Source of the DNA: Aradus depressus
Taxonomy: Eukaryota; Arthropoda; Insecta; Hemiptera; Aradidae
Reading direction: 5' to 3'
Assembly: GCA_963662175.1 (NCBI GenBank)
Contig: OY759215.1
Coordinates: 50,361,213-50,425,212 of the forward strand
Length of the DNA stretch: 64,000 bases
The translations under genes were made by a program, and so were the position numbers. This document shows, piece after piece, positions 51,501 through 61,185 of the stretch. The notes under the pieces were generated by a model. That model was not told the origin of the DNA. It was given only the letters and a program-made list of their open reading frames with translations, and did no database searches. Position 1 is the first letter of the stretch. Every line of letters begins with the position of its first letter.

Positions 51501-54175
51501 TCCTTTCCCATTACTCACCTTACTAAACGTTTAATACAGCAGCACAGCAAAACTTAATGTAATACTCATATGGCAAAGAAATTCCAGAAAAAAAAATTAA
51601 AGAAGAAACTAGCTAAGGATTTTCGGTTCGGTGAGGATCAAGGGAATGTGACGGTCACAAACAGAGAATGGCGGGAACCTCCTCTCCCATTAGGCGCCAG
51701 CGGCTGAGACGGTCCAACCACCGAGGTCCCGATGGACGAGAAGGTTCTTTAGAGGAATATCGGACTGAAACCTAGAGCAAGATAGAGCGAGGAGGAGCGA
51801 AATGTGCGAATTATCTCGGCATATTTGTGATGTCCTTACTTGCCATACGGGACAGCTTCCAGGGTCCTCCATAATGCCACTTGACGAAATAAAAGCCTTT
51901 GTCAGCTCGTAGCTTCAGTGGTCTTATCAGCCACTTTGACCAATGTAATTGGCTTTCATCAATCGATTATGTGGGTCAGTGTAAATTGACTTTCATCAAT
52001 CGATTCTGTGGGTCAGTCACCTTTCACAGATATAAAACACGACAACCTACCTTATCATCTGTCAATATCTTAAAACCACTATTAAAATGCTTTGCAGTTT
52101 ATTTTTACCATACCATCTCTACAAGTAGGAAAATACGACGTAAATTTAGTCTTTGAGGCTAAATAATTAGATAAAAATTCTACCCGTCATTAAAAAAACG
52201 GTGAGTACAAAACAACGTCTCATATAAATAACCTTTTACATGCCCTAAAACTTGTGCCTACAAAATTTAATTTAGAATGGATACATTTTTCGAGTAAATG
52301 CTGTACTCAGAGGGGACTTCAACGCGAATGTTTCACTGCTTTTCTCTAAGACCATAATAAGACCAATTAAATTATTCAATACTTCTATATAAATTAGTCC
52401 TTTTTAATAGACATAAGGCGGCATTACCTCCCCTTAGGGAGAACCTGGTTGACTTACTGAATAGTGTATGAGGTGTTGAGAAACCTCGACTCAAAATATG
52501 AAGGAAAGTCCAAGTCAATGGTTCTGAAACAGATATACTCGCACCGAAGGACACTTCTCTCAGAACATCAGGTCTTTTATTTATTATATTTTGGTATAAA
52601 CTTAGATGTGAATCTAAGCAGCTGCAAAATTAAGAACGCCAGCAGCCGATCTGGCAGGTAAGATGGCTATCGATGTGAGATATGGAAGCATCCAACCTTA
52701 TAAGGTATGAGGAAATGAAAAAAATGTTGGATAATACCTGTTTTTCACTGAATAGACTTGGCTCCTTTAAAAATATGTATAGATGTCTTCAGATCAACGA
52801 CAGAAAAATATTGGATTAAATCATACGAGGAAATGGAGAGAAAAAAAATATATATTTGAAATGTCCCTCACCCTACAAACGATCTCACCTGATCCAGTGT
52901 TTTTAGTTGACTGCTTACATCCAGCTTAAGAAGATACTCCTTCATATGATCTGTCTCCTAAAAATATTACTTCTTTAAGTAGATTCGATGCGATTGCATT
53001 AAGTGGAAACCTGACGTCTGTCTGTTACACGAACGACATTTTCATAATATCTAACTAATTAATTTAATTTAAAGATTGAGCTTGGCAGGGGACCGGAGCT
53101 TTCTTTTGCATTGAAAGCAAAAAAGGGATGAATCGAGGTGATATCTAATTCCATGTTCCGAAGGAACAAATGGAAATATGGTGATAGGGTCGAAAAAATG
53201 TCCGAAATAAGGTCAGATTCAGATGGTACTATCCTCAAAACGTAAAGAAGTGTTGTTGTTTTATCGCGGAAGTTCGTGGTCTATGCGCCAGTCAGAATGT
53301 TTTTTTGTTTTCGATAACTTCTGTAAAATGCACCGATTAAAATGTTTCTTCATTATAACTTTCTCCTCGATGAGACCTATTGATTTTGATACCAATCGGA
53401 TCATTGGTTGCGGTGGGATCCATAGATTTTAAGGTTTCTTTGTCCAAAATATTTGTTTTAGGGAGAAATGTGGATATTTTTGCACAGACTTAAGCATAAT
53501 TATCATGTAAAAGCTTTCTGGCAAATTTTACTGAGATTTTTCATACCAAAAACAACTTTGATAATTGATCTAGGAACATGGAAGTAATTGATGGTATCGT
53601 AATTGATCCTAACCGATGCGTTTCTTCCTCAGACAAACACCTGTATAATGTAAACGTTGCATAATATCCAGCTATGAATGTTACCTTGACTAGCTCATTG
53701 ACTGTTGGATTTTCTCAAAGAAGTAGGTATGTTGTCATATTTTCCTGTCAGTGGGCACGACATACCTACTGGATGTGAGGAAGTTCCTTGACCCGTTTAG
53801 AAGGACCTCACTCATCATTATATTTAAAAGAAAGAGAAAGGAGTAAAAAAATATATTTATATGTAGGTATGTATAAGGAAAAAAAAATACAGCCTAAAGG
53901 CTAAATTTTTTATAAATAAGAAGCATTTATTGAGTGTCCTTTGTAGGAGATAACAAGTGTCTTTTTTGAGTAAGGTCAGACTTTTTATCAACATCGAGGG
54001 AACAAGATAATCTTCTTGACATAGGGTCGTTTTCATCTTTACTAAAAAAATTACCAAACGGAAGATTTTTACACAAAAAAATGATAAAGCCACATTAAAA
54101 AAATATTTGAGAAGGGACTTCATCCCCCGCGCGACAGCTGAAAATAAGTATTCGACTACCACATTGACGAATGTT
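48526..54175. other. Long stretch with no gene recognised
   Basis: Mostly mid-to-AT-rich sequence without a convincing frame. At 48535-48610 there is a short interspersed repeat (ACTTATAGTATAAGGAAGTA, CGAAATCGAGATTTCAACTG), related to 21430-21480, 42045-42100 and 55810-55860. Diverged direct repeats at about 49715-49775 and 50125-50190 (ATAAATATTTATCATAATTA against ATAAGGATTTATTATAACCA) bracket a GC-richer segment. TTGACTTTCATCAATCGATT-type repeats lie at 51945-52015. The GC-richer block 51640-51880 is unassigned. It could hold introns or an unlabelled gene. Confidence 0.35.
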
Positions 54176-54390
54176 TTAATTTTATTGGCCTTAGGTACGG
54201 TGCATATTGGCCATGGCTCTATAATGGTTTTATCTAGTTATTTACGTAAAACAACATCCATGGCACGTGGATTCAGTTTTATCTACGAAATAAAACTCAC
54301 TCCCGGACATAGATTTGAACCCGCGACCATGGTGAGACCATGCAACCAAAGCCCTACGCTCTAGACCGCACGGTCACCATGGCCCCATTT
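54176..54390 (-). mobile_element. SINE-B, full-length, with TSD
   Basis: Minus strand: GGGGCCATGGTGACCGTGCGG, TCTAGAGCGTAGGGCTTTGG (Leu-type box A region), GCGGGTTCAAATCTATG (box B), then GTGAGTTTTATTTCGTAG, CCATGGATGTTG, CTAGATAAAACC, GGCCAATATGCACCGTACC, TAAGGCCAATAAAATT. A target duplication ACGAATGTT lies at 54167-54175 and 54391-54399. The head resembles a class II tRNA with an extra arm, so SINE-B and SINE-A have different tRNA ancestors. Confidence 0.82.
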
Positions 54391-54399
54391 ACGAATGTT

Positions 54400-54930
54400 A
54401 TTTATGGTTATTTGAAAAACTGTTGTATCTATAGTTATAATCAAGTAGGTACTATAAATGGTTCTAGAAAACCACATGTACTTTTTTTAGTTTAGTGTGC
54501 CCTACAACAGTTCTTGGTAACACGGTCAATAGCTTTGATTTTAAGATCAACAAAACATTCTTTCAAAAATTAAGAAAATCTCCAAAGGTCTTGAAAATTA
54601 TTTAAGAAAAGAACAGATAAATATTAAACGAGGGCAAAATATATTCATTTTACATGTAAATATGCTGATCTAATTACCTATTAATAAAAAAAAACACGAT
54701 AACCGAAAAGCAAATTTTTTTTATTTTTGAAAAATTACAATATGATTCAAATATCAAACTTTTATAGAAAAAATGTCAGTAAAAAAAAACTATAAAAAAG
54801 CAGCTGACTCACACTCGCGCCAAATATTCACGGCACGACACATACCTTATGTTGGGTTTGGGTACAGGTTAATGAGAACTTAGAGTAGAGCAACAGATAT
54901 ATTTATTTGGTCAACACCCTTATTACAAAA
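54400..54930. other. No gene recognised
   Basis: AT-rich, with several A runs. No frame or repeat assigned. Confidence 0.4.
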
Positions 54931-55175
54931 CCGCGTGGTAACGAACACAAAGTCAGTTGTTCAATAATAAGTCCCATACCGCTTGGGAACTACACAAGTC
55001 ACTCACTTACTGTGCTTGGTAACAGACGACTCACTTTATACCCGCGTGGTAATAACCTACTCACTTCCGCATGGTAACTAACGACTCACCTTATACCCGC
55101 GTGGTAATAAGGACGAATCCATTCCGCACACCGCGTGCTGGCTCGACCCAGACTCTCAGTCCACCCCGCGTGGTG
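54931..55175. repeat. Cluster of CCGCGTGGTAA-like motifs
   Basis: Eight related motifs start at about 54931, 54979, 55011, 55042, 55067, 55097, 55131 and 55166, spaced 25-48 bp. Variants include CCGCTTGGGAA, GTGCTTGGTAA, CCGCATGGTAA, CCGCGTGCTGG. A longer piece, TTATACCCGCGTGGTAATAA, occurs twice 55 bp apart. The array lies in an otherwise GC-balanced segment to about 55270. It could be a decayed tandem repeat or a cluster of binding sites. Confidence 0.55.
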
Positions 55176-55638
55176 CCCAACTGCTTACTGACTCATGTAG
55201 TTCAAGAGTCCCGCCGACTCCTATCGATTGTCTCGGCGTGTTCCCGAATTCACCCACACTCAACTCGCGACTTAACACCTTATAATAATTCAGTTTGGTG
55301 ACGTCAAATCTGCCAGTCGCTATCTCAGTCACTTCTAGAGATAGAAGGTCTGGAACTTGATATGTATGCCTCATGTGACAATGCAAGGTACAAGATAGAA
55401 AAAATTATAGTACACTGAAAAGTAGAAAATAAACGTTTTCTCGGCAGGCGATCAGTGTTGGGTGGGAATATGAATAATACATTATAAACATAAATACTGA
55501 CGTAAAGTAAGATGTAACATTGATGCATTACGTGTCTACTACAGTCTGTATTCTACCTTTCTGTATTATAATTCAAATATAAGGTATATTTTTGAACAAC
55601 TTGTTTTTACATTTTTTTTTTTTTTTTACTTCCTTACA

Positions 55639-55796
55639 GGTTAGGTTAGGTTTTATGACTCATGCCCGGGCTTTAACTACGAGGTCATATCGCCTACTAC
55701 CAGAGCGCTCTTTCGTCACTCTGGTGGACATGAGCCCGACTCTACTGTGGGAGTCTTAAATGTTGCCTATCCTAAATTTTTATTCATCTAGGAACT
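55639..55796 (-). mobile_element. SINE-A, 5'-truncated, with TSD
   Basis: Only the 3' half of SINE-A is present, ending GAGTCATAAAACCTAACC and CTAACC on the minus strand. An exact 11-bp duplication ACTTCCTTACA lies at 55628-55638 and 55797-55807. Truncation at the tRNA side with an exact TSD shows LINE-type insertion of an incomplete cDNA. Confidence 0.9.
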
Positions 55797-55959
55797 ACTT
55801 CCTTACATCTTTAGTATAATGAATTATCGTGTTCATGCAAAAATCTGAGATCGAGTTTTCACGTTTGAAGATTTGATTGATGATGCTTGTCAGTATGTGA
55901 ATGAAACTTTATGGGGGCTCGAACTCTAAAAGGTCACATGTGCTAATTTAAATCTGAAT

Positions 55960-56115
55960 ATATTTTAGCCGAAGTCGGAACGAAAATTGAGACCACTCTA
56001 CTTCGGGGCTGTTGTATATTTTACAAGATACCGTTTATATTTATGACCTAATCAACATCTTTTCAATAAAAGTTGTAGAGAAAACTAGAAGGCATATTTT
56101 ATATTTGGAAGGTTG
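55960..56115 (+). repeat. Repeat family D fragment
   Basis: Shared blocks: AAAATTGAGACCACTCTACT, TCGGGGCTGTTGTATATTTT, ATTTATGACCTAATC, AATAAAAGTTGTAGAGAAAA, CTAGAAGGCATATTTTATAT. Related pieces lie at 13975-14145, 57480-57640 and 59250-59375. Confidence 0.6.
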
Positions 56116-56329
56116 CTCGGTTTGCGAAATACCTTTTATAGGTTTTATGACTCATGCCCGGGCTTTAACTACGAGGTCATATCGCCTACTACCAGAGCGC
56201 TCTTTCGTCACTCTGGTGGACATGAGCCCGACTCTACTGTGGGAGTCTTAAATGTTGCCTATCCTAAATTTTTATTCATCTAGGAACTACTTCCTTACAT
56301 CTTTAGTATAAAAGGTATTTCGCAAACCG
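56116..56329. repeat. Duplicated SINE-A piece inside a short inverted repeat
   Basis: The segment from about 56136 to 56310 repeats 55646-55822, including the flank ACTACTTCCTTACATC and TTTAGTATA that lies outside the SINE. It is bounded by a perfect inverted repeat, CGGTTTGCGAAATACCTTTTA (56117-56137) and its complement (about 56308-56328). The shared flank means this is a DNA-level copy of the neighbouring locus, not a second SINE insertion. Confidence 0.8.
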
Positions 56330-56415
56330 CCTTAAAATGTCGTCTTAAAGATATAAGAGAATCACATTGTACAATGAGACAAAGAAAACCTCTGACGCTA
56401 ACATATTACTTTTAT

Positions 56416-56755
56416 ATGAGGGCGCCGGTAGCTCAGTGGTATGCGTGCTTGCCTTCTGAACTCAAGGTCGTGGGTTCGAAACCCGACCGAGGCCCTTAGT
56501 TTATTTTATCTCGGAGGTAAAATAAACTGAAGCACGCCGTCCTTCGGATGGGATGTTAAGCGATGGTTCCGAGCCTATACGATGTCAGGTACTTTTTAAA
56601 GACCCCTGCCCTAGGTGAATAAAAATTTAGGGAAGGCAAAATTTAAGACTCCCACAGTAGAGTCGGGCTCATTTCCACCAGAGTGACGAAAGAGCGCTCT
56701 GGTAGTAGGCGATATGACCTTGTAGTTAAAGCCTGAGTCATAATAACTAACTACC
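56416..56755 (+). mobile_element. SINE-A, best full-length copy (plus strand)
   Basis: Head GAGGGCGCCGGTAGCTCAGTGG (box A) and GGGTTCGAAACCCGACCGAGG (box B), then a GC-poor body (TTATCTCGGAGGTAAAATAA), the CCGTCCTTCGGATGGGA hairpin, CGATGTCAGGTACT, AGGTGAATAAAAATTTAGGG, GGGCTC, GAAAGAGCGCTCTGGTAGTA and the tail GAGTCATAATAACTAACTACC. A 12-bp target duplication TATTACTTTTAT lies at 56404-56415 and 56756-56767. Length about 340 bp. It would be transcribed by RNA polymerase III from boxes A and B and would need LINE proteins to move. Confidence 0.93.
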
Positions 56756-56769
56756 TATTACTTTTATGT

Positions 56770-57669
56770 ACCAAGTAATGCCAGAATGAAATGAATTTGA
56801 GATGGGGAAGAAGAGTGGTGGGTATAAGACGCAACACATATTTTTATTTTCATAGCATTTTAACTGTTTCTATCAAATAACCGGAAACTCATTATCATGA
56901 AAATATTATTATTAAGTGAGCAGAACAACAGTAGGAAGGTTATCCAATTGTAAGTAAACTTTCAAATGACCTCTGTAATGGTATTTAGAAAGAGGCTAGA
57001 TAGGAGATAGACAGAGCTGCAGCGGTGCCCACCGCACCACGTAAGTGGCCACATGACTCACTCAGCTATCTGTCCAGGGTCAGCATGTTCTCATTAACTG
57101 ACTCACGTCATCCGGCAACTTATTACTACCTATCTCCCCACCTCAAACCTTAATAGAGATCTGTAAAAAATTGGTTGGTATAAGAAAATCCTATTAGGGC
57201 CATATAAAATATAATTATATATTCTTTATTTTCATCCTTCTTAGTAAAAACTGCCCATAATAAAAAATGTTTTGTACTTTTTTCGGGGCGCCATAACTTT
57301 GTTCGTATCTGAAATCGGTGGGCGTGTTCTTTGTGGGAAATTTAATAAGGAATATTTTTCGTAAGGAATAATTTTTTAACAGTTTTCGTAAGGCAAGCAC
57401 GCGTTTTAAAAAATGTGTTTCAAGATGTCATTTTAAGACGGTTTTCGGCTTATTTCTCCCAAACCGATAGGCCTTCGAGAAATCGTATTGAATATAAAAT
57501 GTGCCTTTCAGTTTTCTCTACAAATTTCATTTCAAGATATTTTTATTTAAGTCATAAATATAAGCGATATTTTGTAAAATGTACTTAGACCCCGAAGTAA
57601 AGTGGTCTAAATTTCTGTCAGATTTCAACCAAATGTGATATCTTCCTCTCAAATTTCCTTTGCTCCTAT
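56770..57669. other. No gene; family D fragment on the minus strand
   Basis: A reverse family D piece lies at about 57480-57640 (GTTTTCTCTACAAATTTCAT, AAATATAAGCGATATTTTGT, ACCCCGAAGTAAAGTGGTC). The rest is unassigned. Confidence 0.45.
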
Positions 57670-57671
57670 TA

Positions 57672-58299
57672 GGCCAGTCAGTAGAGGATCGAAACAGGGG
57701 GGTACGTTGCAAAAGGTGGTGTAGAAGCTTTTATTTTTTTAACTTGTATATATGGGTACGAACATGTAAAAAACAAAAATGCTAATACGGGCGAGACCTC
57801 GGGACAACTTTTGACAGCCAAAAAACCTCGAAATTTTAGGGCTTTTTTTGGGTTTTTTGCCTATAACTCCTAAAAGATGCATCCTAGCGAAAAAGTTACA
57901 ATTTAACAAATTGAGGAGCATTACATTCTACGTTGATTGGGTACCACAACTTAATAGTTACTTAGTTTTTGACAAAGTTGGAAACCGTTTTTTGACCGTG
58001 GTTTTCGACCATACCACATAATTGAATTATTAAGTTGTGGTACTCAATCAAAGCAGAATTTAATGCTCTTCAATTTGTTACATTCTAACTTTTTCGCTAG
58101 GATGCATCTTTTAGGAGTTATAGGCAAAAAACCCAAAAAAGTCCTAAAATTTCGAGGTTTTTTGGCTGCCAAAAGTTGTCCCGAGGTCGCCCGTATTAGC
58201 ATTTTTGTTTTTTACATGTTCGTACCCATATATACAACTTAAAAAAATAAAAGCTTCTACACCACCGTTTGCAACGTACAATACCTCTACTGACTGGCC
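57672..58299. mobile_element. Foldback element, 628 bp
   Basis: Two arms of about 280 bp (57672-57955 and 58025-58299) are highly similar reverse complements around a spacer of about 70 bp. The ends read GGCCAGTCAGTAGAGG in inverted orientation and are flanked by TA on both sides (57670-57671 and 58300-58301). The family D sequence continues on either side, so the element inserted into it. The arms contain AAGCTTTTATTTTTTTAA, GTACGAACATGTAAAAAACA and AAAAACCTCGAAATTTTAGG. No transposase. Confidence 0.85.
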
Positions 58300-58429
58300 T
58301 ATATCGTTTTTGAGTTAGAACGCTAACCTTTGTCCGATCACGCCACATAGACAGACGCACAGCCAGTCATCATCGCGAAAATTATACAGAAGGTATAAGG
58401 AAAGTAAAAAATCAAAGATGAATCGCCGG

Positions 58430-58720
58430 CAATGTATTTTTTATAATTAATTATTAATTATGAAGTAAGTTTGTGCTCAGAACCCCCCTCCACTTTGGGC
58501 GATTTGGCTGAAAGTATGTGATCTTCCTATGGATGTCTTAAACCAAGTATGAAATTTCGTGTCGATGTACTAATTTTAATGAGAATTATTAGAGTTTTGT
58601 AGGTAAACTCTTCTTCCTCTTTGGCCGATTTGGTTGAGAATCAAAATGATTTAGATTTTAGAATCCAGTTATAACAATTTACATCAATATACAGATATTC
58701 ATGCACACACTCTCTCGTCG
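58430..58720 (-). repeat. Repeat family B copy
   Basis: Reverse-oriented: GATGAATCGCCGGCAATGTA, CCTCCACTTTGGGCGATTTG, GCTGAAAGTATGTGATCTTC, GAAATTTCGTGTCGATGTAC. Confidence 0.6.
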
Positions 58721-59164
58721 TAACTCCCCCTTCATTTCTTATTGCCGGAGACGTAGAAACGAACCTTGATCTTCACAAAACGTTTTGTCCTTTCTCCTAA
58801 ACGACGCTGTTATGACTCAATGGCACAAACAGGATATCCTTCTCATTCGGAATAATCGGATAACCAAATACCTCGATGATGAACTTGACACAAAATTGAC
58901 TAGGATACCATTCATCAACAAAAAATGAGTACAAGTACATGGACGACATTCACACTTGTACCCCCTCATAAACAAAAACTTCAAAATATAAATGCACTGT
59001 TCTGTCATATGTTGCACAAACGTCTATCTTTCGATTACGTAGCAAAAATTTATTGGAGCGCTCTAACTTTGTTTATATTTGTTATATCTAAAAAAAAAAA
59101 ATTGAAAATTAGGAAGGTTTTTGTAAGAACCAATTATTTGACAGGACTAACCGTTCTCGAATAA

Positions 59165-59375
59165 ATGAAGTAAACATTTAAAAAAATTCAAGATGATATT
59201 TTAGGATGGTTTTCGCATTTATCTCGCAATCCGAGTGATCTTCAAAATATAAAATGTATCAACTAGTTTTCTCTACAATTTTTATTTGAAAAGAATTTCG
59301 ATTTGGTCATAAATATTAGCGATATCTTATAAAATGTATTTAGGCTCCGAAGTAAAGAAGGCAGACATCGAACTC
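59165..59375 (-). repeat. Repeat family D fragment
   Basis: Contains TAGTTTTCTCTACAATTTTT, GGTCATAAATATTAGCGATA, TCTTATAAAATGTATTTAGG and CTCCGAAGTAAAG. Confidence 0.6.
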
Positions 59376-60145
59376 TCGTTATTAGGGTTTTCTATATGTT
59401 CTTCGACCTACGTATCCCTAAAAAGAATATTGATCCACAATTTTTTCTTTAATTTTTATTATTTTTCATCGGGACCCATTACCTGGATGATCCCAATTAG
59501 ACTTTAAAAAATAAGATAATTTTAATTTTGCTCTAGAATGATGAGGGAGCCCAGCGCTATAGAGCGAGTCCTTTCATCTTGTTTTGTTTTTCCTTTCATT
59601 GTCGACGTCAGGGAAAATGCTAATTAACATTAATTATGAAAGAAAGGAAATTATGGAGAAGCAGTAAAGAAAGCATGACGACGTAAGATTTCAACAGTGG
59701 AGCGGCAACGTCCGGAGGGGTAGCTGCGCGCTCACCGACATTAGGTTACATCACGTTAGGGTTGCAATTAGACAAGGAGTCGAGTTGAGCCAGGGAGCGG
59801 AACAGAGACAGGCAGCAGGCTGAGGAAGATGGGAGGCAGCCTTCTCTCAGTAAGCCTGCCTGCAGCCTGTGTAATGATGTACCAAGGAGGTCACTGGAAG
59901 CTTCTCAGCGCCCTCCCAAGTTTTCTTGTCTCTTCTCTTTCTACATATCATAAATTATTTTCAAATTCATGGTGTCATTAATCTCTCGATGATGCAGGGG
60001 CTGTCGGGAACCTGATGAGACTCGAGTATGCTCTGCAATCCTCTATTAATAATTTTAAATGATATGTTGGTAAAGATTAATCTGACAATGGACTAGATGC
60101 AAATAGGACATGGCCAATTCCACGCCTTATAAACGACGGTTCATT
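59376..60145. other. GC-richer segment, possible promoter or 5' exon
   Basis: About 59660-59900 is markedly GC-richer than its surroundings (GGAGCGGCAACGTCCGGAGG, GGTAGCTGCGCGCTCACCG). Near its end ATG GGA GGC AGC CTT CTC TCA (59829-59849) is followed by a GTAAGC donor, so it could be a short first coding exon. No further exon found; this is speculative. Confidence 0.2.
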
Positions 60146-60190
60146 GGAACCTGAAGAAGGGCCGTGTAATTTCTCCAAAATATTATCAAT
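60146..60190 (+). ncRNA. Hammerhead-like relic
   Basis: Exact CTGAAGA core (60151-60157) followed by A, GGGCC, GTGTAA and TTTCTCC, then AAAATATTATC where GAAATATTGTC is expected. G12 and the helix II partner are lost, so cleavage is not expected. The downstream GTGACATCTCTGGAAAAACG matches the sequence after the motifs at 24258 and 35426. Confidence 0.45.
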
Positions 60191-60246
60191 AAGTTAGTTG
60201 GTGACATCTCTGGAAAAACGGCCAACCAACTGACAAACAAACTCAC

Positions 60247-60428
60247 ATGGCTACTTTCAACTTCACAGTTAGCTTTCTTTTCGCTTTGATATTAAGTAAG
60301 AGGCTCTATTCTTTCCTTAGTCCCTACAATAATAATCCTCAAATCCGTGATCTCTTGCTTCCTCAAAATCCTGAACGTTTCATGTTGAATTCTAAAATCA
60401 ATTTTCGTCGGCCAAAAATGAGAAACTT
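60247..60428 (+). CDS. Candidate first exon with signal peptide
   Basis: ATG opens MATFNFTVSFLFALILSKRL, an N-terminal hydrophobic stretch like a signal peptide, then YSFLSPYNNNPQIRDLLLPQ and NPERFMLNSKINFRRPKMRN. The frame meets AACTT|GTAAGT, a consensus splice donor, at 60429. This would fit a secreted-protein first exon. Against it, the sequence follows a hammerhead-type PLE relic closely and could be part of that element; no downstream exon was found and the family is unknown. Confidence 0.25.
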
Positions 60429-60484
60429 GTAAGTTTTTGGGGCCATTGATTACGAAAAAAATAGTTTAAGAAATGTAGGACTGA

Positions 60485-60818
60485 ATGTTAAGCTGGAAAA
60501 TTAACTATTATATATTGTTTAAGCAGTCATTACAAAATACTAGACATTTTCTCTTTTTTGTTTCAACCAAGGTTTCTTTGTAATTTGAATAAACAGGATC
60601 TGGAGTTGAGTATAAACAAAAAGCAATAAGGTCGAAAATAAGGAGTAATTTTTATTTTTCACTCCTTATTTTCGACCTTATTGCCTCCTTTAACTCCAGA
60701 TCCTGTTTTATTCAAGTGACAAAGAAACCTTGGTTGAAACAAAAGAGAGAAAATGTTAAGTATTTTGTAATGATGACTGCTTAAACAATATATAATAGTT
60801 AATTTTCCAGATTAACAT
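60485..60818. repeat. Near-perfect palindrome, ~160-bp arms
   Basis: Arms 60485-60646 and 60661-60818 are almost exact reverse complements with a 14-bp A/T spacer. They share GGTCGAAAATAAGGAGT, AACTCCAGATCCTG and TTTAAGCAGTCATTACAAAA. Such low divergence suggests a recent inverted duplication or a foldback insertion. Confidence 0.9.
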
Positions 60819-61067
60819 TTTTAAACTATTATTTTAGCTTCCCCAACATAATGTGACAGGTTTCATGTTAAACTCTTATAAACTAAGTATTTTTATAAAA
60901 ATAATAAACAAACCATAAATTCTTACAGTAATAAGTTAAAGATAAAATGTTCTACTTTAAACCAGTGTCAATTATGGCAGCGATGCAATCGGATTGAAAC
61001 GGGCAGTCGAGTGGGAAATTTGAGAAAAATCTGAGAAATTACTATTTCAACTTGATGTAGGTACCTT

Positions 61068-61177
61068 AAATAAATAAAACAAACTTATTTTTGAAATATT
61101 GTCTATTCCACTAAAGATTTATATTTATTATTATATCTTTAGACAATATTTCAAAAATAAGTTTGTTTTATTTATTT
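61068..61177. repeat. Inverted repeat with 37-bp perfect arms
   Basis: Arms 61068-61104 and 61141-61177 (AAATAAATAAAACAAACTTA, TTTTTGAAATATTGTCT) are exact reverse complements. The same start, TAAATAAATAAAACAAACTT, occurs at 46853-46872 just before the hammerhead-bearing inverted repeat, so this is probably a relic of the same element family. Confidence 0.8.
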
Positions 61178-61185
61178 ATTACAAG

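Noticed and set aside
53615..53650. Minus-strand CTGAGGAAGAAACGCATCGG resembling a hammerhead core
   Set aside because: CTGAGGA and GAAACG are present but there is no helix II between them, so it is not a hammerhead as it stands.
54302..54386. Functional tRNA-Leu gene
   Set aside because: Boxes A and B are recognisable but the acceptor stem does not close, and the sequence continues into a repeated body with a TSD, so it is a SINE-B head.
57739..57921. 60-codon frame KKPKKSPKISRFFGC
   Set aside because: Falls in one arm of the foldback element; the same sequence is inverted in the other arm.
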